In this document: positions 34,404 to 44,617 of the stretch, piece by piece
How the letters are laid out: the number at the start of each line of letters is the position of its first letter
Numbering within the stretch: position 1 is the first letter of the stretch
NCBI RefSeq assembly: GCF_003482105.1
Contig: NZ_QULM01000001.1
Location: 868,001 to 932,000, forward strand
Origin: Coprococcus sp. OM04-5BH
GTDB lineage: Bacteria; Bacillota; Clostridia; Lachnospirales; Lachnospiraceae
DNA: 64,000 bases
Reading direction: 5' to 3'
The notes under the pieces: model-generated
Databases searched by the model: none
Told to the model about the DNA's origin: nothing
Seen by the model: only the letters and a program-made list of their open reading frames with translations
Made by a program: the position numbers and the translations under genes

Positions 34404-35672
34404 ATGATTAAAAAGGAAATGATAGCGATGCTCCTTGCAGGGGGACAGGGAAGCCGTCTTGGTGTTCTCACATCAAATCTGGCAAAGCCTGCAGTAGCAT
34501 TTGGAGGAAAATACAAGATTATCGATTTCCCGTTAAGTAACTGTATAAATTCAGGAGTAGATACAGTCGGTGTTCTTACACAGTACAGACCACTGAGGCT
34601 TAACCAGCATATTGGAATCGGTATTCCTTGGGATCTTGACAGAAATATTGGTGGTGTAACAGTACTTCCACCATATGAGAAGAGCAATAACAGTGAGTGG
34701 TATACAGGTACAGCTAATGCCATTTATCAGAACCTTGAGTTTATTGATTACTATAATCCTGATTATGTACTGATCCTTTCAGGAGATCATATTTACAAGA
34801 TGGATTATGAGCATATGCTGGAATATCACAAGTCCTGTAATGCAGATATCACACTTGCAACATACGAGGTTCCTTGGGAAGAGGCAAGCAGATTCGGTGT
34901 AGTTATCGCTGATGACGACGGAGTTATATCAGAGTTTGAAGAGAAGCCGGCTAACCCACGAAGCAACAAGGCTTCAATGGGTATATACATATTTAGCTGG
35001 AAGGTCCTTAGAGAGGCGCTTATAGCACTTAAGGATCAGCCTGAGTGTGATTTTGGTAAGCATGTAATCCCATATTGCCACGGAAATGGCAAGAAGGTAT
35101 GTGCGTATGACTTTAAGGGTTACTGGAAGGATGTTGGAACCCTGGGTTCATACTGGGAGGCTAACATGGAGCTTGTTGATATCATCCCTGAGTTCAATCT
35201 TTACGAGGAATTCTGGAAGATATATACCAAGTCAGACGCTATTCCACCACAGTACATTGACGCTTCAGGCAAGGTGTCAAGATGTATCATAGGTGAGGGA
35301 ACAGAAATCTACGGAGATGTAGAGAACTCAGTTATCGGTTCCTGTGTAACCATTGGAGAGGGAGCAGTTATAAGAAACTCCATCATAATGAATGGTGTAA
35401 CCATAGGTGATGGAGCTGTTATAGATAAGGCGATTATCGCAGAGAATGTTGAGGTAGGCAAGAATGCACACCTTGGCGTAGGTGAAGAGGCAGTCAATGA
35501 GATGAAGCCTGCGGTTTATGCATTTGGCCTTGTAACTATTGGTGAGAATTCCGTTATTCCTGACGGAGTTTCGATAGGAAAGAATACTGCAATATACGGT
35601 AAGACAGAACCTTCGGATTATCCTGATGGGGCACTTAAGAGCGGTGGCAGTATAATAAAGGCAGGTGAATAG
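34404..35672 (+). CDS. glgC: Glucose-1-phosphate adenylyltransferase
   Basis: A 422-residue ADP-glucose pyrophosphorylase, the committed step of glycogen synthesis. The nucleotide site [13 protein letters not shown] is N-terminal, followed by [11 protein letters not shown], the sugar-phosphate site FEEKP and a C-terminal left-handed beta-helix ([18 protein letters not shown] and repeats). The start is ATG 34404 with AGGGGTG upstream. glgD begins 2 bases after the stop; the two subunits form a heterotetramer. No synthase or branching enzyme is in the window. Confidence 0.97.
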   Translation: MIKKEMIAMLLAGGQGSRLGVLTSNLAKPAVAFGGKYKIIDFPLSNCINSGVDTVGVLTQYRPLRLNQHIGIGIPWDLDRNIGGVTVLPPYEKSNNSEWYTGTANAIYQNLEFIDYYNPDYVLILSGDHIYKMDYEHMLEYHKSCNADITLATYEVPWEEASRFGVVIADDDGVISEFEEKPANPRSNKASMGIYIFSWKVLREALIALKDQPECDFGKHVIPYCHGNGKKVCAYDFKGYWKDVGTLGSYWEANMELVDIIPEFNLYEEFWKIYTKSDAIPPQYIDASGKVSRCIIGEGTEIYGDVENSVIGSCVTIGEGAVIRNSIIMNGVTIGDGAVIDKAIIAENVEVGKNAHLGVGEEAVNEMKPAVYAFGLVTIGENSVIPDGVSIGKNTAIYGKTEPSDYPDGALKSGGSIIKAGE

Positions 35673-35674
35673 AC

Positions 35675-36799
35675 ATGAGAGCATTAGGTATTATTTTAGC
35701 AGGCGGAAACAGCAATAAGTTAGGTGATTTGTCAGCAAAGAGAGCCGTTGCTGCAATGCCTATTACTGGTGGCTACAGAGCAATAGATTTTGCACTTTCT
35801 AATATGACAAACTCACATATCCAGAAGGTTGCTGTATTCACACAGTATAATACAAGATCGTTAAATGAACATCTTAATTCCAGCAAATGGTGGGATTTCG
35901 GTAGAAAGCAGGGAGGATTATACATCTTCACTCCAACCATCACAGCGGCTAACAGCTACTGGTATAAGGGCACAGCAGATGCTTTATATCAGAACATTAA
36001 CTTTCTTAAAGAGAGCCATGAACCATATGTTGTTATTGCGTCAGGTGATGGTATATACAAGATGGATTACAATAAGCTTCTTGAGGAGCACATCAGTAAG
36101 GGGGCAGATATAACTATCGCATGTAAGGACATTGCTCCGGAAGAAGATGATATTAACCGTTTCGGTGTTCTTAAGATGGACGCAGACGGAAGAATCATAG
36201 ATTTCGAGGAGAAGCCGCTTGTGGCAGGAACAAGCACAGCCTCAATAGGTGTGTATGTCATCAGAAGAAGACAGCTTATCGAGCTTCTTGAAACCTGTGC
36301 AAATGAAGGCAGAAATGATTTCGTAAAAGATATTCTTGTAAGATACAAGAGTGTTAAGAAGATATATGGTTACAAGATCGATACATACTGGAGAAATATC
36401 GGAACAGTTGATTCATACTATAAGGCTAATATGGATTTCTTAAAGAAGGATGTGAGAAATTACTTCTTCAGGCAGCATCCTGATATTTATTCAAAGGTAG
36501 AGGATCTTCCACCTGCAAAGTATAACGATGGGGCAGTTGTCAATAATAGTCTTATTGCCAGTGGGTGTATTATAAATGGTACTGTTGAGAACTCAGTATT
36601 GTTTAAGAAGGTCTATGTGGGAGATAACTGTATAATCAGAAATTCAATCATACTTAATGATGTTCATATCGGAGATAATTCAGTTATTGAAAACTGTATT
36701 GTTGAGAGCAGGGATACCCTTCGTGCCAATACAGTTTATCAGGGCACTCCGGATGAGATCAAGATAGTATCTGAGAAGAATTTCAGATATGCATTATAA
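35675..36799 (+). CDS. glgD: Glucose-1-phosphate adenylyltransferase, GlgD subunit
   Basis: A 374-residue paralogue of GlgC and partner subunit. The nucleotide loop is changed to LAGGNSNKLGDLS, so it lacks the catalytic Arg of the GxGxRL motif and is probably regulatory, as known for Firmicute GlgD proteins. The sugar-phosphate motif FEEKP and the short C-terminal beta-helix remain. The gene begins 2 bases after glgC and is translationally coupled to it. Confidence 0.95.
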   Translation: MRALGIILAGGNSNKLGDLSAKRAVAAMPITGGYRAIDFALSNMTNSHIQKVAVFTQYNTRSLNEHLNSSKWWDFGRKQGGLYIFTPTITAANSYWYKGTADALYQNINFLKESHEPYVVIASGDGIYKMDYNKLLEEHISKGADITIACKDIAPEEDDINRFGVLKMDADGRIIDFEEKPLVAGTSTASIGVYVIRRRQLIELLETCANEGRNDFVKDILVRYKSVKKIYGYKIDTYWRNIGTVDSYYKANMDFLKKDVRNYFFRQHPDIYSKVEDLPPAKYNDGAVVNNSLIASGCIINGTVENSVLFKKVYVGDNCIIRNSIILNDVHIGDNSVIENCIVESRDTLRANTVYQGTPDEIKIVSEKNFRYAL

Positions 36800-36917
36800 G
36801 ACAGCCATTTCTTAGTAATGTCAATTGTTCATATAATACAAGATAGGTAGACGTGCGTGAGAACTTATGGGGATTGATGTATTGTGGCAGAAGATAAAGA
36901 ATTAAGGGGGTTTCACA

Positions 36918-37181
36918 ATGCAGATTACAGATATCAGAGTAAGAACTGTTGATAGCGAAGGTAAGATGCGTGCGGTTGTTTCTATCACCATTGACAGCGT
37001 GTTCGTGATTCACGACATAAAAGTCATTGAAGGCGAAAAGGGAATGTTTATTGCCATGCCAAGCCGCAAGGCTGCAGATGGTGAGTATCGTGATATAGCA
37101 CATCCGATAAACACAGAGACAAGAGAAGAACTGCAGAAGATGATACTTGACAAGTATTATGAAACAGTTTCGGCACAGTAG
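36918..37181 (+). CDS. spoVG: Septation regulator SpoVG
   Basis: An 87-residue SpoVG protein, a small DNA/RNA-binding regulator linked to sporulation, septation and capsule control in Firmicutes. The start MQITDIRVR and the core [20 protein letters not shown] are diagnostic. AAGGGGG lies before the ATG. It is isolated between glgD and glmU with its own terminator. A second, element-borne copy of this fold is fused to the C-terminus of the protein at 58997-60265. Confidence 0.96.
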   Translation: MQITDIRVRTVDSEGKMRAVVSITIDSVFVIHDIKVIEGEKGMFIAMPSRKAADGEYRDIAHPINTETREELQKMILDKYYETVSAQ

Positions 37182-37211
37182 CTTCAAGGCATGAAGCACG
37201 AAGCGTATATT

Positions 37212-37254
37212 AACCGGTGTACATTATTTTTATGATGCACACCGGTTTTTTTTT
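37212..37254 (+). terminator. Intrinsic terminator after spoVG
   Basis: AACCGGTGT pairs with ACACCGGTT, followed by eight T. Confidence 0.92.
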
Positions 37255-37327
37255 CTACAAAAATATGATATATTTAAGTGCACAGCCCATTTGCAGATAT
37301 GCGGCAGATTGAACATGAAGAAAGTGG

Positions 37328-37351
37328 ACGCCCTGGTATTTTGCAGGGCGT
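37328..37351 (+). promoter_or_regulatory. Leader hairpin before the glmU-like gene
   Basis: ACGCCCTG and CAGGGCGT form a perfect 8-bp stem with an 8-base loop, each flanked by GTGG/TGGAC. There is no T-run. It sits about 25 bases before the ribosome site GGAGGAA and may shape the leader or be a processing site. Confidence 0.4.
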
Positions 37352-37383
37352 GGACCAGTCAGTAATTCTAGGAGGAATATAGA

Positions 37384-38103
37384 ATGATAAAGGCAGTTAT
37401 ACTTGCAGCAGGCAAGGGAACAAGAATGAAATCAGACAAACCTAAGGTGGTGCACCGGGTAATGGGCAGACCAATGGTTCATTATTCAATAAAGGCAGCA
37501 AAGGACGCAGGAGCAGACAAGGTATGCGTTATAGTTGGATACAAGGCAGATGAGGTTAAGGCAGTTATAGACGAAGAGGTAAGCTATGCCCTTCAGGAGG
37601 AACAGCTTGGAACCGGTCATGCGGTTAAGTGCGCGGCAGACTTCATAGGAAACGAAGGGGATGTGATCATCCTCTGCGGAGACACGCCGTTAGTTACAGG
37701 AGAGACACTTAAAAAGGCTCTTTGGGGTCACAGAAGGAATGGCAACGGAGTTACAGTCATATCGGCTATCCTGGATGATCCATTTGGCTACGGAAGGATA
37801 ATAAGGGACGAGAATGGACTGGCAAGGATTGTTGAGCAGAAGGACGCAGATGAAGAGGAACAGAAGGTGTGCGAGGTCAATTCAGGAATGTATGTGTTCA
37901 ACTGCAGTGCACTTCTTAAGGCCCTTGACATGATATCAAACGACAACGCTCAGGGAGAGTATTATCTTCCTGACACAATAGAGATAATAAAGAATATGGG
38001 AATGAGAGTTGACGCCGTTCCTATGGACAATGCCAATGAGATCCTCGGGGTAAATACTCTTGAGCAGTTAAAGGCTGCTGAGGATATCATGAAGGAAAGA
38101 TAG
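37384..38103 (+). CDS. glmU: UDP-GlcNAc pyrophosphorylase, GlmU N-terminal domain only
   Basis: A 239-residue uridylyltransferase making UDP-N-acetylglucosamine from GlcNAc-1-phosphate and UTP for peptidoglycan. LAAGKGTRMKSDKPKVVH (7-24), the uracil/sugar-binding EEQLGTGHAV and GDTPLV are all present. Classical GlmU is about 455 residues with a C-terminal acetyltransferase beta-helix; here the stop comes after GVNTLEQLKAAEDIMKER, exactly where that domain should begin. The downstream DNA is pth, so it is not a frameshifted full GlmU. Glucosamine-1-phosphate acetylation must be done elsewhere. First gene of the operon with pth, mfd and a parvulin gene. Confidence 0.9.
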   Translation: MIKAVILAAGKGTRMKSDKPKVVHRVMGRPMVHYSIKAAKDAGADKVCVIVGYKADEVKAVIDEEVSYALQEEQLGTGHAVKCAADFIGNEGDVIILCGDTPLVTGETLKKALWGHRRNGNGVTVISAILDDPFGYGRIIRDENGLARIVEQKDADEEEQKVCEVNSGMYVFNCSALLKALDMISNDNAQGEYYLPDTIEIIKNMGMRVDAVPMDNANEILGVNTLEQLKAAEDIMKER

Positions 38104-38119
38104 AAGGGGAAATGCTGTA

Positions 38120-38680
38120 ATGAAGATAATAGTTGGACTTGGAAATCCGGGGGCAAAGTACGCAGGTACAAGGCACAATGTGGGATTTTCGGTTATATTA
38201 AAGCTTGCAGACAAATATAATATAAGCCTTACGGAGAAGAAGCATAAGGCTGAATTCGGAAAGGGAATTATTGAAGGCGAGAAGGTCATACTTGCCATGC
38301 CTCAGACATATATGAATTTAAGTGGAGAGAGTGTCCGTGAGCTTATGGACTACTATAAGTGTGACTGCTCAGACATCATTGTAATATATGATGATATTGA
38401 CCTGGCAGTGGGCAGGCTTCGTATAAGAGAGAAGGGCAGTGCCGGCGGACACAATGGAATGAAGAATATAATCCTGCACCTTGGAAGCCAGGAATTTACA
38501 AGGATAAGAGTTGGAGTTGGGCAGAAGCCTAAGAACATGGATCTGGCAGACTATGTGCTGTCAAGGTTCGGAAGTGACGAGCAGTCTGTCATGAATGAAG
38601 GATTTGACAGGGCGTGTGAGGCAGTGGCGGTGGCACTTGCAGAGGGAACACCGGCTGCCATGAACAGATTTAACGGTTAA
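38120..38680 (+). CDS. pth: Peptidyl-tRNA hydrolase
   Basis: A 186-residue enzyme that frees tRNA from peptidyl-tRNA dropped by ribosomes. The signature GLGNPGAKYAGTRHNVGF carries the catalytic His, the Asp is in IYDDIDLAVG, and the Asn in GGHNGMKNI. Full family length. It follows glmU by 16 bases and precedes mfd by 8 bases, the common Firmicute gene order. Confidence 0.97.
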   Translation: MKIIVGLGNPGAKYAGTRHNVGFSVILKLADKYNISLTEKKHKAEFGKGIIEGEKVILAMPQTYMNLSGESVRELMDYYKCDCSDIIVIYDDIDLAVGRLRIREKGSAGGHNGMKNIILHLGSQEFTRIRVGVGQKPKNMDLADYVLSRFGSDEQSVMNEGFDRACEAVAVALAEGTPAAMNRFNG

Positions 38681-38688
38681 GGAAATAT

Positions 38689-41600
38689 ATGAAAGCATTA
38701 TCAGAGCCTTTGGAACAACTGAATAGTTTTATACAGGTGAAGGAATATCTGCAGGAGGGGAAAGGACCTGTTCATATATCCGGCACAGAGGGCAGTGACA
38801 GGGTATTTGTCATGAATGGCTGTGCAGAATCTGCAGATGTAAGACTTGTGGTGACCTATGATGAGGAGCGTGCCAACAGATTGTATGAGGACTTTCGCTT
38901 TTATGAGAAAAATGTTCTCATATATCCTTCAAAGGACGTGCTGTTCTTCAGTGCAGATATACACGGAAACGCCATAGTACGAAGACGTATGGAGATCTTC
39001 AAGAGCCTTATTGAAGGAGAGAGATGTACCATAGTGCTTACTGTGGACGCTCTTCTTGACAAGATTCCTGAGCTTTCCTACATCAAGAGCAAGATCATTT
39101 CCCTTAAGGAGGGAGATAGCCTTGACGTGGATAAGTTCAAGAGCAGGCTTGTGGAGCTGGGCTACGAGAAGACAGAGACCGTTGAGGGTGTGGGGGAATT
39201 TGCCATAAGAGGCGGTATCATAGATATATTCCCTCTTACAGAGGAGACACCCTACAGAATAGATATGTGGGACGACGAGATAGATACCATCAGAAGCTTT
39301 GACGTGGAGAGCCAGCGTTCTATAGAGTGGGTGGAGTCGGTGAATATCTATCCTGCCACAGAGATGGTATTATCCAAGACCAGGATAAATAAGGGTATAA
39401 AGGCCATTGAGGCGGAGCTTAAGCCCTATGAGGAGAAGCTTCGCAAGAGTTTCAGGACTGAGGCTGCCCATCGTATAAAGAAAGAGGTGGATGCCCTTAA
39501 GGAGCAGCTTACAGAGTTCAATGGGGCTATAGGTGTGGATGGATTTGTAGATTATTTCTACAGCAAGACCATGTCCCTGCTTGACTGCATACCGGCAGAT
39601 GCCTGCATACTCCTTGATGAGCCAAGGCGTATAAAGGAATGTGCAGACATGTATATGGGGAATTTCAACAGTGCCATGAAGAGCCGTTTAGAGGGAGGTT
39701 ATATACTTCCGGGACAGCTGGAGCTTCTGTATCCATATGAGAGCATTGCAGAGAAGTTCGCTGCAAGGAGGACGGTATTATTTTCAGCGCTTTATTACAA
39801 GGATGAGATAATACCTGAGGTGTTCCATGTTGAGATAGAGGCAAAGACTGTCATATCATACAAGAACAGCTTCGAGGCACTGGTTGCCGACATAGAAAGA
39901 TGGAAGAGCAAGGACTACAGGATCATACTCATATCACCATCAGCCACCAGAGGACGAAGGCTTGCGGATAATCTTATGAACGTGCAGGTTTCATGCTTCT
40001 TCTCCGAGGATAAGAAGCGAGTTCTTAAGGACAGGGAAATGATGATAACCACAGGACGATTAAGAAGTGGTTTTGAGTTCCCGGACATGAAGCTTGCGGT
40101 CATAAGTGAGGGAGATATATTCACATCCCGCACAGCAGGTAAGAGCAAGAACAAAAAGAAGAGCCAGTACAGCGGTGAGGTTATAAAGAGCTACACCGAC
40201 ATAAGTGTTGGCGATTATGTGATACATGAAAAATACGGTATAGGAATATATCGGGGTATAGAGCAGGTTGAGGTAGACAATGTCTACAAGGACTATATAA
40301 CCATTGAGTACGCTGCAGGAGGTAAGTTGTATGTACTGGCGTCCGAGGTTGACGAGATACAGAAGTACAGCGACAAAGAGGGACGGAGACCTAAGATAAA
40401 TAAGCTTGGTGGCGGAGAATGGGATAAGACCAGGAAGCGTGTAAAGGGCCATGTGGCTGAGGTTGCCAAGGAGCTTGTTACACTGTATGCCAAGCGTCGT
40501 GACGGAAAGGGTCATGTGTATCCTGCTGATACAGTATGGCAGAAGGAATTTGAAGAGATGTTTCCTTACGAGGAGACAGAGGATCAGAAGAATGCCATAA
40601 ATGACACCAAGAAGGATATGGAGAGCACCAAGATCATGGACAGACTTGTGTGCGGAGACGTGGGCTTCGGCAAGACTGAGGTTGCCATCAGAGCAGCATT
40701 TAAGGCGGTTTCCGACAGTAGGCAGGTGGCATATCTGGTGCCTACCACCATACTTGCGGAGCAGCATTACAATACTTTTAAGGAGAGGATGAAGGATTTC
40801 CCTATAGAGATAAGGCTTCTGTGCAGATTCTGCACTCCGAAGGAGGTAAGGGAGACCATAAAGGATCTTAAGGCAGGCAGAGTGGATATTGTTATCGGAA
40901 CCCACAGGCTGCTGTCCAAGGACGTGGAGTTTAAGCAGCTTGGACTGCTGATCATAGATGAGGAACAGCGTTTTGGCGTTACTCACAAGGAAAAGATCAA
41001 GCAGATGAAGGTTAATGTGGATGTACTCACACTGACTGCAACTCCTATACCGAGAACTCTCCATATGAGCCTTATAGGTGTCAGGGATATGAGCATACTG
41101 GAGGAGCCGCCGGTGGACAGAAGAGCCATACAGACCTATGTGCTTGAATATGATCCGGAGCTTGTAAGAGAAGCCATAAGAAGAGAGCTGGCAAGAAAAG
41201 GCCAGGTATTCTATGTGTATAACCGGGTAAATAACATTGATGAGATCACCAGACAGGTGAGCGGGCTGGTGCCTGAGGCAGTGGTGGAGTATGCCCACGG
41301 ACAGATGAGCGAGCGTGAGCTTGAGGATATAATGCTCAGGTTCATCAAGGGTGAGATAGATGTTCTGGTATCCACAACAATTATTGAAACGGGTCTTGAC
41401 ATTCCTAATGCAAATACTATGATAATCCATGATGCGGAGAATTATGGACTGTCCCAGTTGTATCAGCTCAGAGGAAGAGTTGGACGTTCCGACAGGGCTG
41501 CCTATGCCTTTCTCATGTATAAGAAGGATAAGCTCATAAAAGAAACTGCAGAAAAACGGCTTAAGGCAATAAGAGAGTTTACAGATCTGGGCTCAGGTAT

Positions 41601-42210
41601 TAAAGTATCTATGAAGGATCTTGAGATCCGTGGAGCAGGCAACCTTCTGGGTGCCGACCAGTCGGGACATATGGAGGCTGTAGGATACGACCTTTACTGC
41701 AAGATGTTGAACGACGCCATAAAAAAGGAGCGTGGCGAAGAGGTGGAGGAGCACTTCGACACCACAGTCAAGCTTCCGTTCGACGCATTTATACCATCTA
41801 CATATGTTAGAAATGAATTTATCAAGCTGGATCTCTATAAGCGTATATCCCAGATAATGGATGGCAGCGATTACGATGATCTTGTGGATGAGATGACGGA
41901 CAGGTTCGGAGATCTTCCTAAGGAGGTTGTGAACCTTATGGATGTGTCCCTTCTTAAGAGCAGGGCAAATAAGGCGTATATAACCAGTATTGTTTTAAAT
42001 AATGCAGAGCTGTCCTTTGGAATGTATAGAGATGCAAAGATAGATACCGACAAGATAGACCATATGTTAAACGGATATTTTGGCAAGATGAGATTTGTAT
42101 TTGGTAAGACACCGGCATTTGTCCTTAAGGCAGGACTTCTAACGGAGAGTGAGATATGGCACCAGGTGGATCAGGTGGTGTCTGACATAGAAGGGCTTGT
42201 GACGGCCTGA
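38689..42210 (+). CDS. mfd: Transcription-repair coupling factor
   Basis: A 1173-residue DNA translocase that removes RNA polymerase stalled at lesions and recruits UvrA. Domains in order: UvrB-like N-terminal half, RNA-polymerase-interaction domain (KSYTDISVGDYVIHEKYGIG, about 500), helicase domains with Walker A (GDVGFGKTEVA, about 660) and DEEQ box (IDEEQRFGV), motif VI region (QLRGRVGRSDRAAYAF) and the C-terminal regulatory domain. Full length and no gaps. It sits between pth and a parvulin lipoprotein gene with small intergenic gaps. Confidence 0.98.
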   Translation: MKALSEPLEQLNSFIQVKEYLQEGKGPVHISGTEGSDRVFVMNGCAESADVRLVVTYDEERANRLYEDFRFYEKNVLIYPSKDVLFFSADIHGNAIVRRRMEIFKSLIEGERCTIVLTVDALLDKIPELSYIKSKIISLKEGDSLDVDKFKSRLVELGYEKTETVEGVGEFAIRGGIIDIFPLTEETPYRIDMWDDEIDTIRSFDVESQRSIEWVESVNIYPATEMVLSKTRINKGIKAIEAELKPYEEKLRKSFRTEAAHRIKKEVDALKEQLTEFNGAIGVDGFVDYFYSKTMSLLDCIPADACILLDEPRRIKECADMYMGNFNSAMKSRLEGGYILPGQLELLYPYESIAEKFAARRTVLFSALYYKDEIIPEVFHVEIEAKTVISYKNSFEALVADIERWKSKDYRIILISPSATRGRRLADNLMNVQVSCFFSEDKKRVLKDREMMITTGRLRSGFEFPDMKLAVISEGDIFTSRTAGKSKNKKKSQYSGEVIKSYTDISVGDYVIHEKYGIGIYRGIEQVEVDNVYKDYITIEYAAGGKLYVLASEVDEIQKYSDKEGRRPKINKLGGGEWDKTRKRVKGHVAEVAKELVTLYAKRRDGKGHVYPADTVWQKEFEEMFPYEETEDQKNAINDTKKDMESTKIMDRLVCGDVGFGKTEVAIRAAFKAVSDSRQVAYLVPTTILAEQHYNTFKERMKDFPIEIRLLCRFCTPKEVRETIKDLKAGRVDIVIGTHRLLSKDVEFKQLGLLIIDEEQRFGVTHKEKIKQMKVNVDVLTLTATPIPRTLHMSLIGVRDMSILEEPPVDRRAIQTYVLEYDPELVREAIRRELARKGQVFYVYNRVNNIDEITRQVSGLVPEAVVEYAHGQMSERELEDIMLRFIKGEIDVLVSTTIIETGLDIPNANTMIIHDAENYGLSQLYQLRGRVGRSDRAAYAFLMYKKDKLIKETAEKRLKAIREFTDLGSGIKVSMKDLEIRGAGNLLGADQSGHMEAVGYDLYCKMLNDAIKKERGEEVEEHFDTTVKLPFDAFIPSTYVRNEFIKLDLYKRISQIMDGSDYDDLVDEMTDRFGDLPKEVVNLMDVSLLKSRANKAYITSIVLNNAELSFGMYRDAKIDTDKIDHMLNGYFGKMRFVFGKTPAFVLKAGLLTESEIWHQVDQVVSDIEGLVTA

Positions 42211-42221
42211 AAGGAGATAAA

Positions 42222-43256
42222 ATGAAGAAGATCATTTGTTTAATATGCATATTGTGCATGGCTGTACTCTGTACCGCCTGCGGAAATGAAACAGTTGGTG
42301 AAGGGGGAAAGGAGATAGTGTTCCAGTTTAACGATGAGAACATCTATCTTGACGAGGTTTTCATCTATGCCATGACCACCAAGGAGGAGTACGAGCGGGA
42401 ATACGGGGAGAATATCTGGGGAAAGACCATAGTTACAGATGATGGGATTGAGACAGACGTTGAGGAAATGGCGAAAAAGGAGGTAATCTCCAATATCGTT
42501 ACAAATAAGGTGCTTATAGCCCACGCTGCTGATTACGGAATAAGTCTTTCCGTGGAGGAAGAGAATGAAGCGGATTCCAAGGCTGAAGAATTCTACCAGA
42601 ATCTTACAGAAGATCAGCTGAGTGAAATGCGGTTCAATGATAGAGAAACAATTAAAAAGGTGTTAAAGGAAAATGCTCTGGCAGATAAGGTCTATGCCCA
42701 TATCATGAAGGATAATACCTCTGAGGTTTCGGATGAGCAGGCAAGGATGACCACATTCTACGATCTGTTCTTCGAGTGCTATTACGAGGATGAATTTGGT
42801 AATATTGTTCCTTACAGTGATGACCAGGTTGCCACCCAGAAGGAAAATGCGGATTCCACATATAAGACTATTACGGAGGATTCAAACCGTAACGGAGTGA
42901 ACATCGCATTCTTCGCTTCAAACTATAATCTTAAATATGCCGGAAGTCATACCATGAGCAGTCAGGAGATAGAGGATACTTATGGTGAGGATGTGAAGAA
43001 TACTCTGTATGATATGCAGAACGGTGATGTGAGCAAGGTTATAAAGCTTGATGACGGATATCATATATTCCAGATGACAGCATTAACCGACGAGGACGCA
43101 ACCGCCCAGAACAAGGATCAGATGAACCGCAAAGCAAATCAAGAGTATTTCGATAACATAGTAAGCGGCTGGATCGAGAAGCTTGATCCCGGTTATACCT
43201 ATAGTAAGCGTGTAAATATGGACGTATACAACAAGATCTGGTTATATACTCTGTGA
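42222..43256 (+). CDS. Parvulin-type peptidyl-prolyl isomerase lipoprotein
   Basis: A 344-residue exported foldase of the PrsA/SurA type. The signal ends in lipobox LCTAC (Cys about 20). A SurA-N-like helical part (about 40-170) is followed by a parvulin-like part (about 180-310) ending DGYHIFQMTAL. The parvulin core is divergent and lacks a complete active-site set that I can confirm, so chaperone action without catalysis is possible. It begins 11 bases after mfd. With the two trigger-factor-like lipoproteins downstream it makes three exported foldase-type proteins in this window. Confidence 0.82.
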   Translation: MKKIICLICILCMAVLCTACGNETVGEGGKEIVFQFNDENIYLDEVFIYAMTTKEEYEREYGENIWGKTIVTDDGIETDVEEMAKKEVISNIVTNKVLIAHAADYGISLSVEEENEADSKAEEFYQNLTEDQLSEMRFNDRETIKKVLKENALADKVYAHIMKDNTSEVSDEQARMTTFYDLFFECYYEDEFGNIVPYSDDQVATQKENADSTYKTITEDSNRNGVNIAFFASNYNLKYAGSHTMSSQEIEDTYGEDVKNTLYDMQNGDVSKVIKLDDGYHIFQMTALTDEDATAQNKDQMNRKANQEYFDNIVSGWIEKLDPGYTYSKRVNMDVYNKIWLYTL

Positions 43257-43304
43257 GCATGGGTGTACAACCAGATCGAGTTTAAAGATCGGGTTTGAAT
43301 GATC

Positions 43305-43748
43305 TTATTTTCTTCCTGTTGAACCGAAGCCGCCTGCACCACGCTTGGTTTCCTCAAGCTCATCAACCACCTGGAACACGCCTGTGACATAAGGGGTGAT
43401 GACCATCTGAGCGATACGCTCACCAGGTTCAACTGTGGCAGCAGAGAGGGAGTGGTTGTGGAGTGCCACCATGAATTCACCTCTGTAGTCAGAGTCTACA
43501 ACGCCTACCTTATTTGCAGGGGCGAGACCCTTCTTTGAAGCGAGTCCGCTTCTGGCATATATGAGACCTGCATATCCCACAGGAATCTCCATTGCAAGTC
43601 CTGTGTGTATCATAACCGTTTCTCCCGGTTCGATGGTGACAGGTGCCTCAAGGCAGGCATACAGGTCTGCACCTGCTGCATACTCTGAGCCGTAGGTAGG
43701 AAGAATGGCATTTTCGTTAAGCTTCTTTACATTAATGTTGAATGTCAT
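43305..43748 (-). CDS. dut: Deoxyuridine triphosphatase
   Basis: A 147-residue trimeric dUTPase that removes dUTP and makes dUMP for thymidylate synthesis. The five motifs are visible, including AAGADLYA, RSGLASKKG, GVVDSDYRGE, PGERIAQMVI and the glycine-rich tail RGAGGFGSTG. Start: the frame is open to 43913, but MTFNINVKKL at 43748 with AGAGGAC upstream gives the usual length. The long upstream frame crosses repeats of ATCTTGTTTT. It lies downstream of nrdG, so dNTP synthesis and cleaning genes are clustered. Confidence 0.96.
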   Translation of the reverse strand: MTFNINVKKLNENAILPTYGSEYAAGADLYACLEAPVTIEPGETVMIHTGLAMEIPVGYAGLIYARSGLASKKGLAPANKVGVVDSDYRGEFMVALHNHSLSAATVEPGERIAQMVITPYVTGVFQVVDELEETKRGAGGFGSTGRK

Positions 43749-43778
43749 GGTAGTGTCCTCTTTCGTTTCATTTTTTTT

Positions 43779-43813
43779 ATCTTGTTTTATCTTGTTTTGT
43801 CGTATCTTGTTTT
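43779..43813. repeat. Three short ATCTTGTTTT repeats between nrdG and dut
   Basis: Two copies are directly adjacent (43779-43798) and a third follows after 5 bases (43804-43813). They lie in the 100-base gap before dut. No function is visible; slipped-strand expansion is a simple origin. Confidence 0.6.
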
Positions 43814-43848
43814 GATTAGCTGTGCCTTGTTTGTGGTTTATTTGTGCT

Positions 43849-44385
43849 TTAAAAGAAAGCTCCCTTTTCATCCCACAGCACAAGCTGGCCTGTGGCAAGA
43901 GATTTCTGTACATCTATGATCCTTTGGTTTCTTGAACCTCGGAATTTCAGGTTGAGATCCTTTTCTTCTTCAATGAACTTCCCATCTACCATTATATCGA
44001 AGTAGGAGAGCAGCTCCGGAGTGAATTCCCATTCCTTGCACATCTTAGGAAGAATGTATTCAGTGAAGTCATATCCGGTGTAACACCAGATGGTCTTGTC
44101 TGGGTAAGCTTCCTTGAAGCGGCGTACCAGCGGCAGCAGTCCCATCTGGTTCACATATTCCATAGGCTCGCCACCTAAAAGGGAGAGACCGGATATGTAT
44201 GATGGCTTGCAAGCCTCTATAATAAAATCTATTTCCTTTTCCGTAAAGGGCTTTCCGTAGGAGAAATCCCAGGTTTCCTGATTGAAACAATTCTTGCAGT
44301 GGTGGGTACAGCCGGACACGAAGAGTGATACTCTTACACCTGTGCCGTTTGCCACATCATAGGATTTGATATCTGCATAATTCAT
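43849..44385 (-). CDS. nrdG: Anaerobic ribonucleotide reductase activating protein
   Basis: A 178-residue radical-SAM activase that installs the glycyl radical on NrdD. The 4Fe-4S cluster motif is CTHHCKNC (CxxxCxxC), followed by LSLLGGEPM. Start: ATG 44385 with GAAAGGA upstream; the frame is open to 44547 but that extension is not like the family. It lies 232 bases after nrdD on the minus strand. Confidence 0.96.
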   Translation of the reverse strand: MNYADIKSYDVANGTGVRVSLFVSGCTHHCKNCFNQETWDFSYGKPFTEKEIDFIIEACKPSYISGLSLLGGEPMEYVNQMGLLPLVRRFKEAYPDKTIWCYTGYDFTEYILPKMCKEWEFTPELLSYFDIMVDGKFIEEEKDLNLKFRGSRNQRIIDVQKSLATGQLVLWDEKGAFF

Positions 44386-44617
44386 ATGGATTATTCCTTT
44401 CACTTTCGTAACTCCCGTTGGGGGAGCTGACATCAAAAAAGTTCCGTAAAATGAAGTATGGCCCGCTTGCCCTCTACGACATGCAGACCATACAAAATTG
44501 AAATTATTAATGCACAAAATTAAAAATACGAAATTTAATCTGTTCACAAATAATAATATATCTTATATATGTAAAATATGCAAGATGTTTTTTTGAAATG
44601 TTTATTAAAAACTAATT

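Noticed and set aside
40060..41430. 456-residue minus-strand frame inside mfd
   Set aside because: It is a shadow frame of a long, well-conserved gene and has no recognisable domain or ribosome site.
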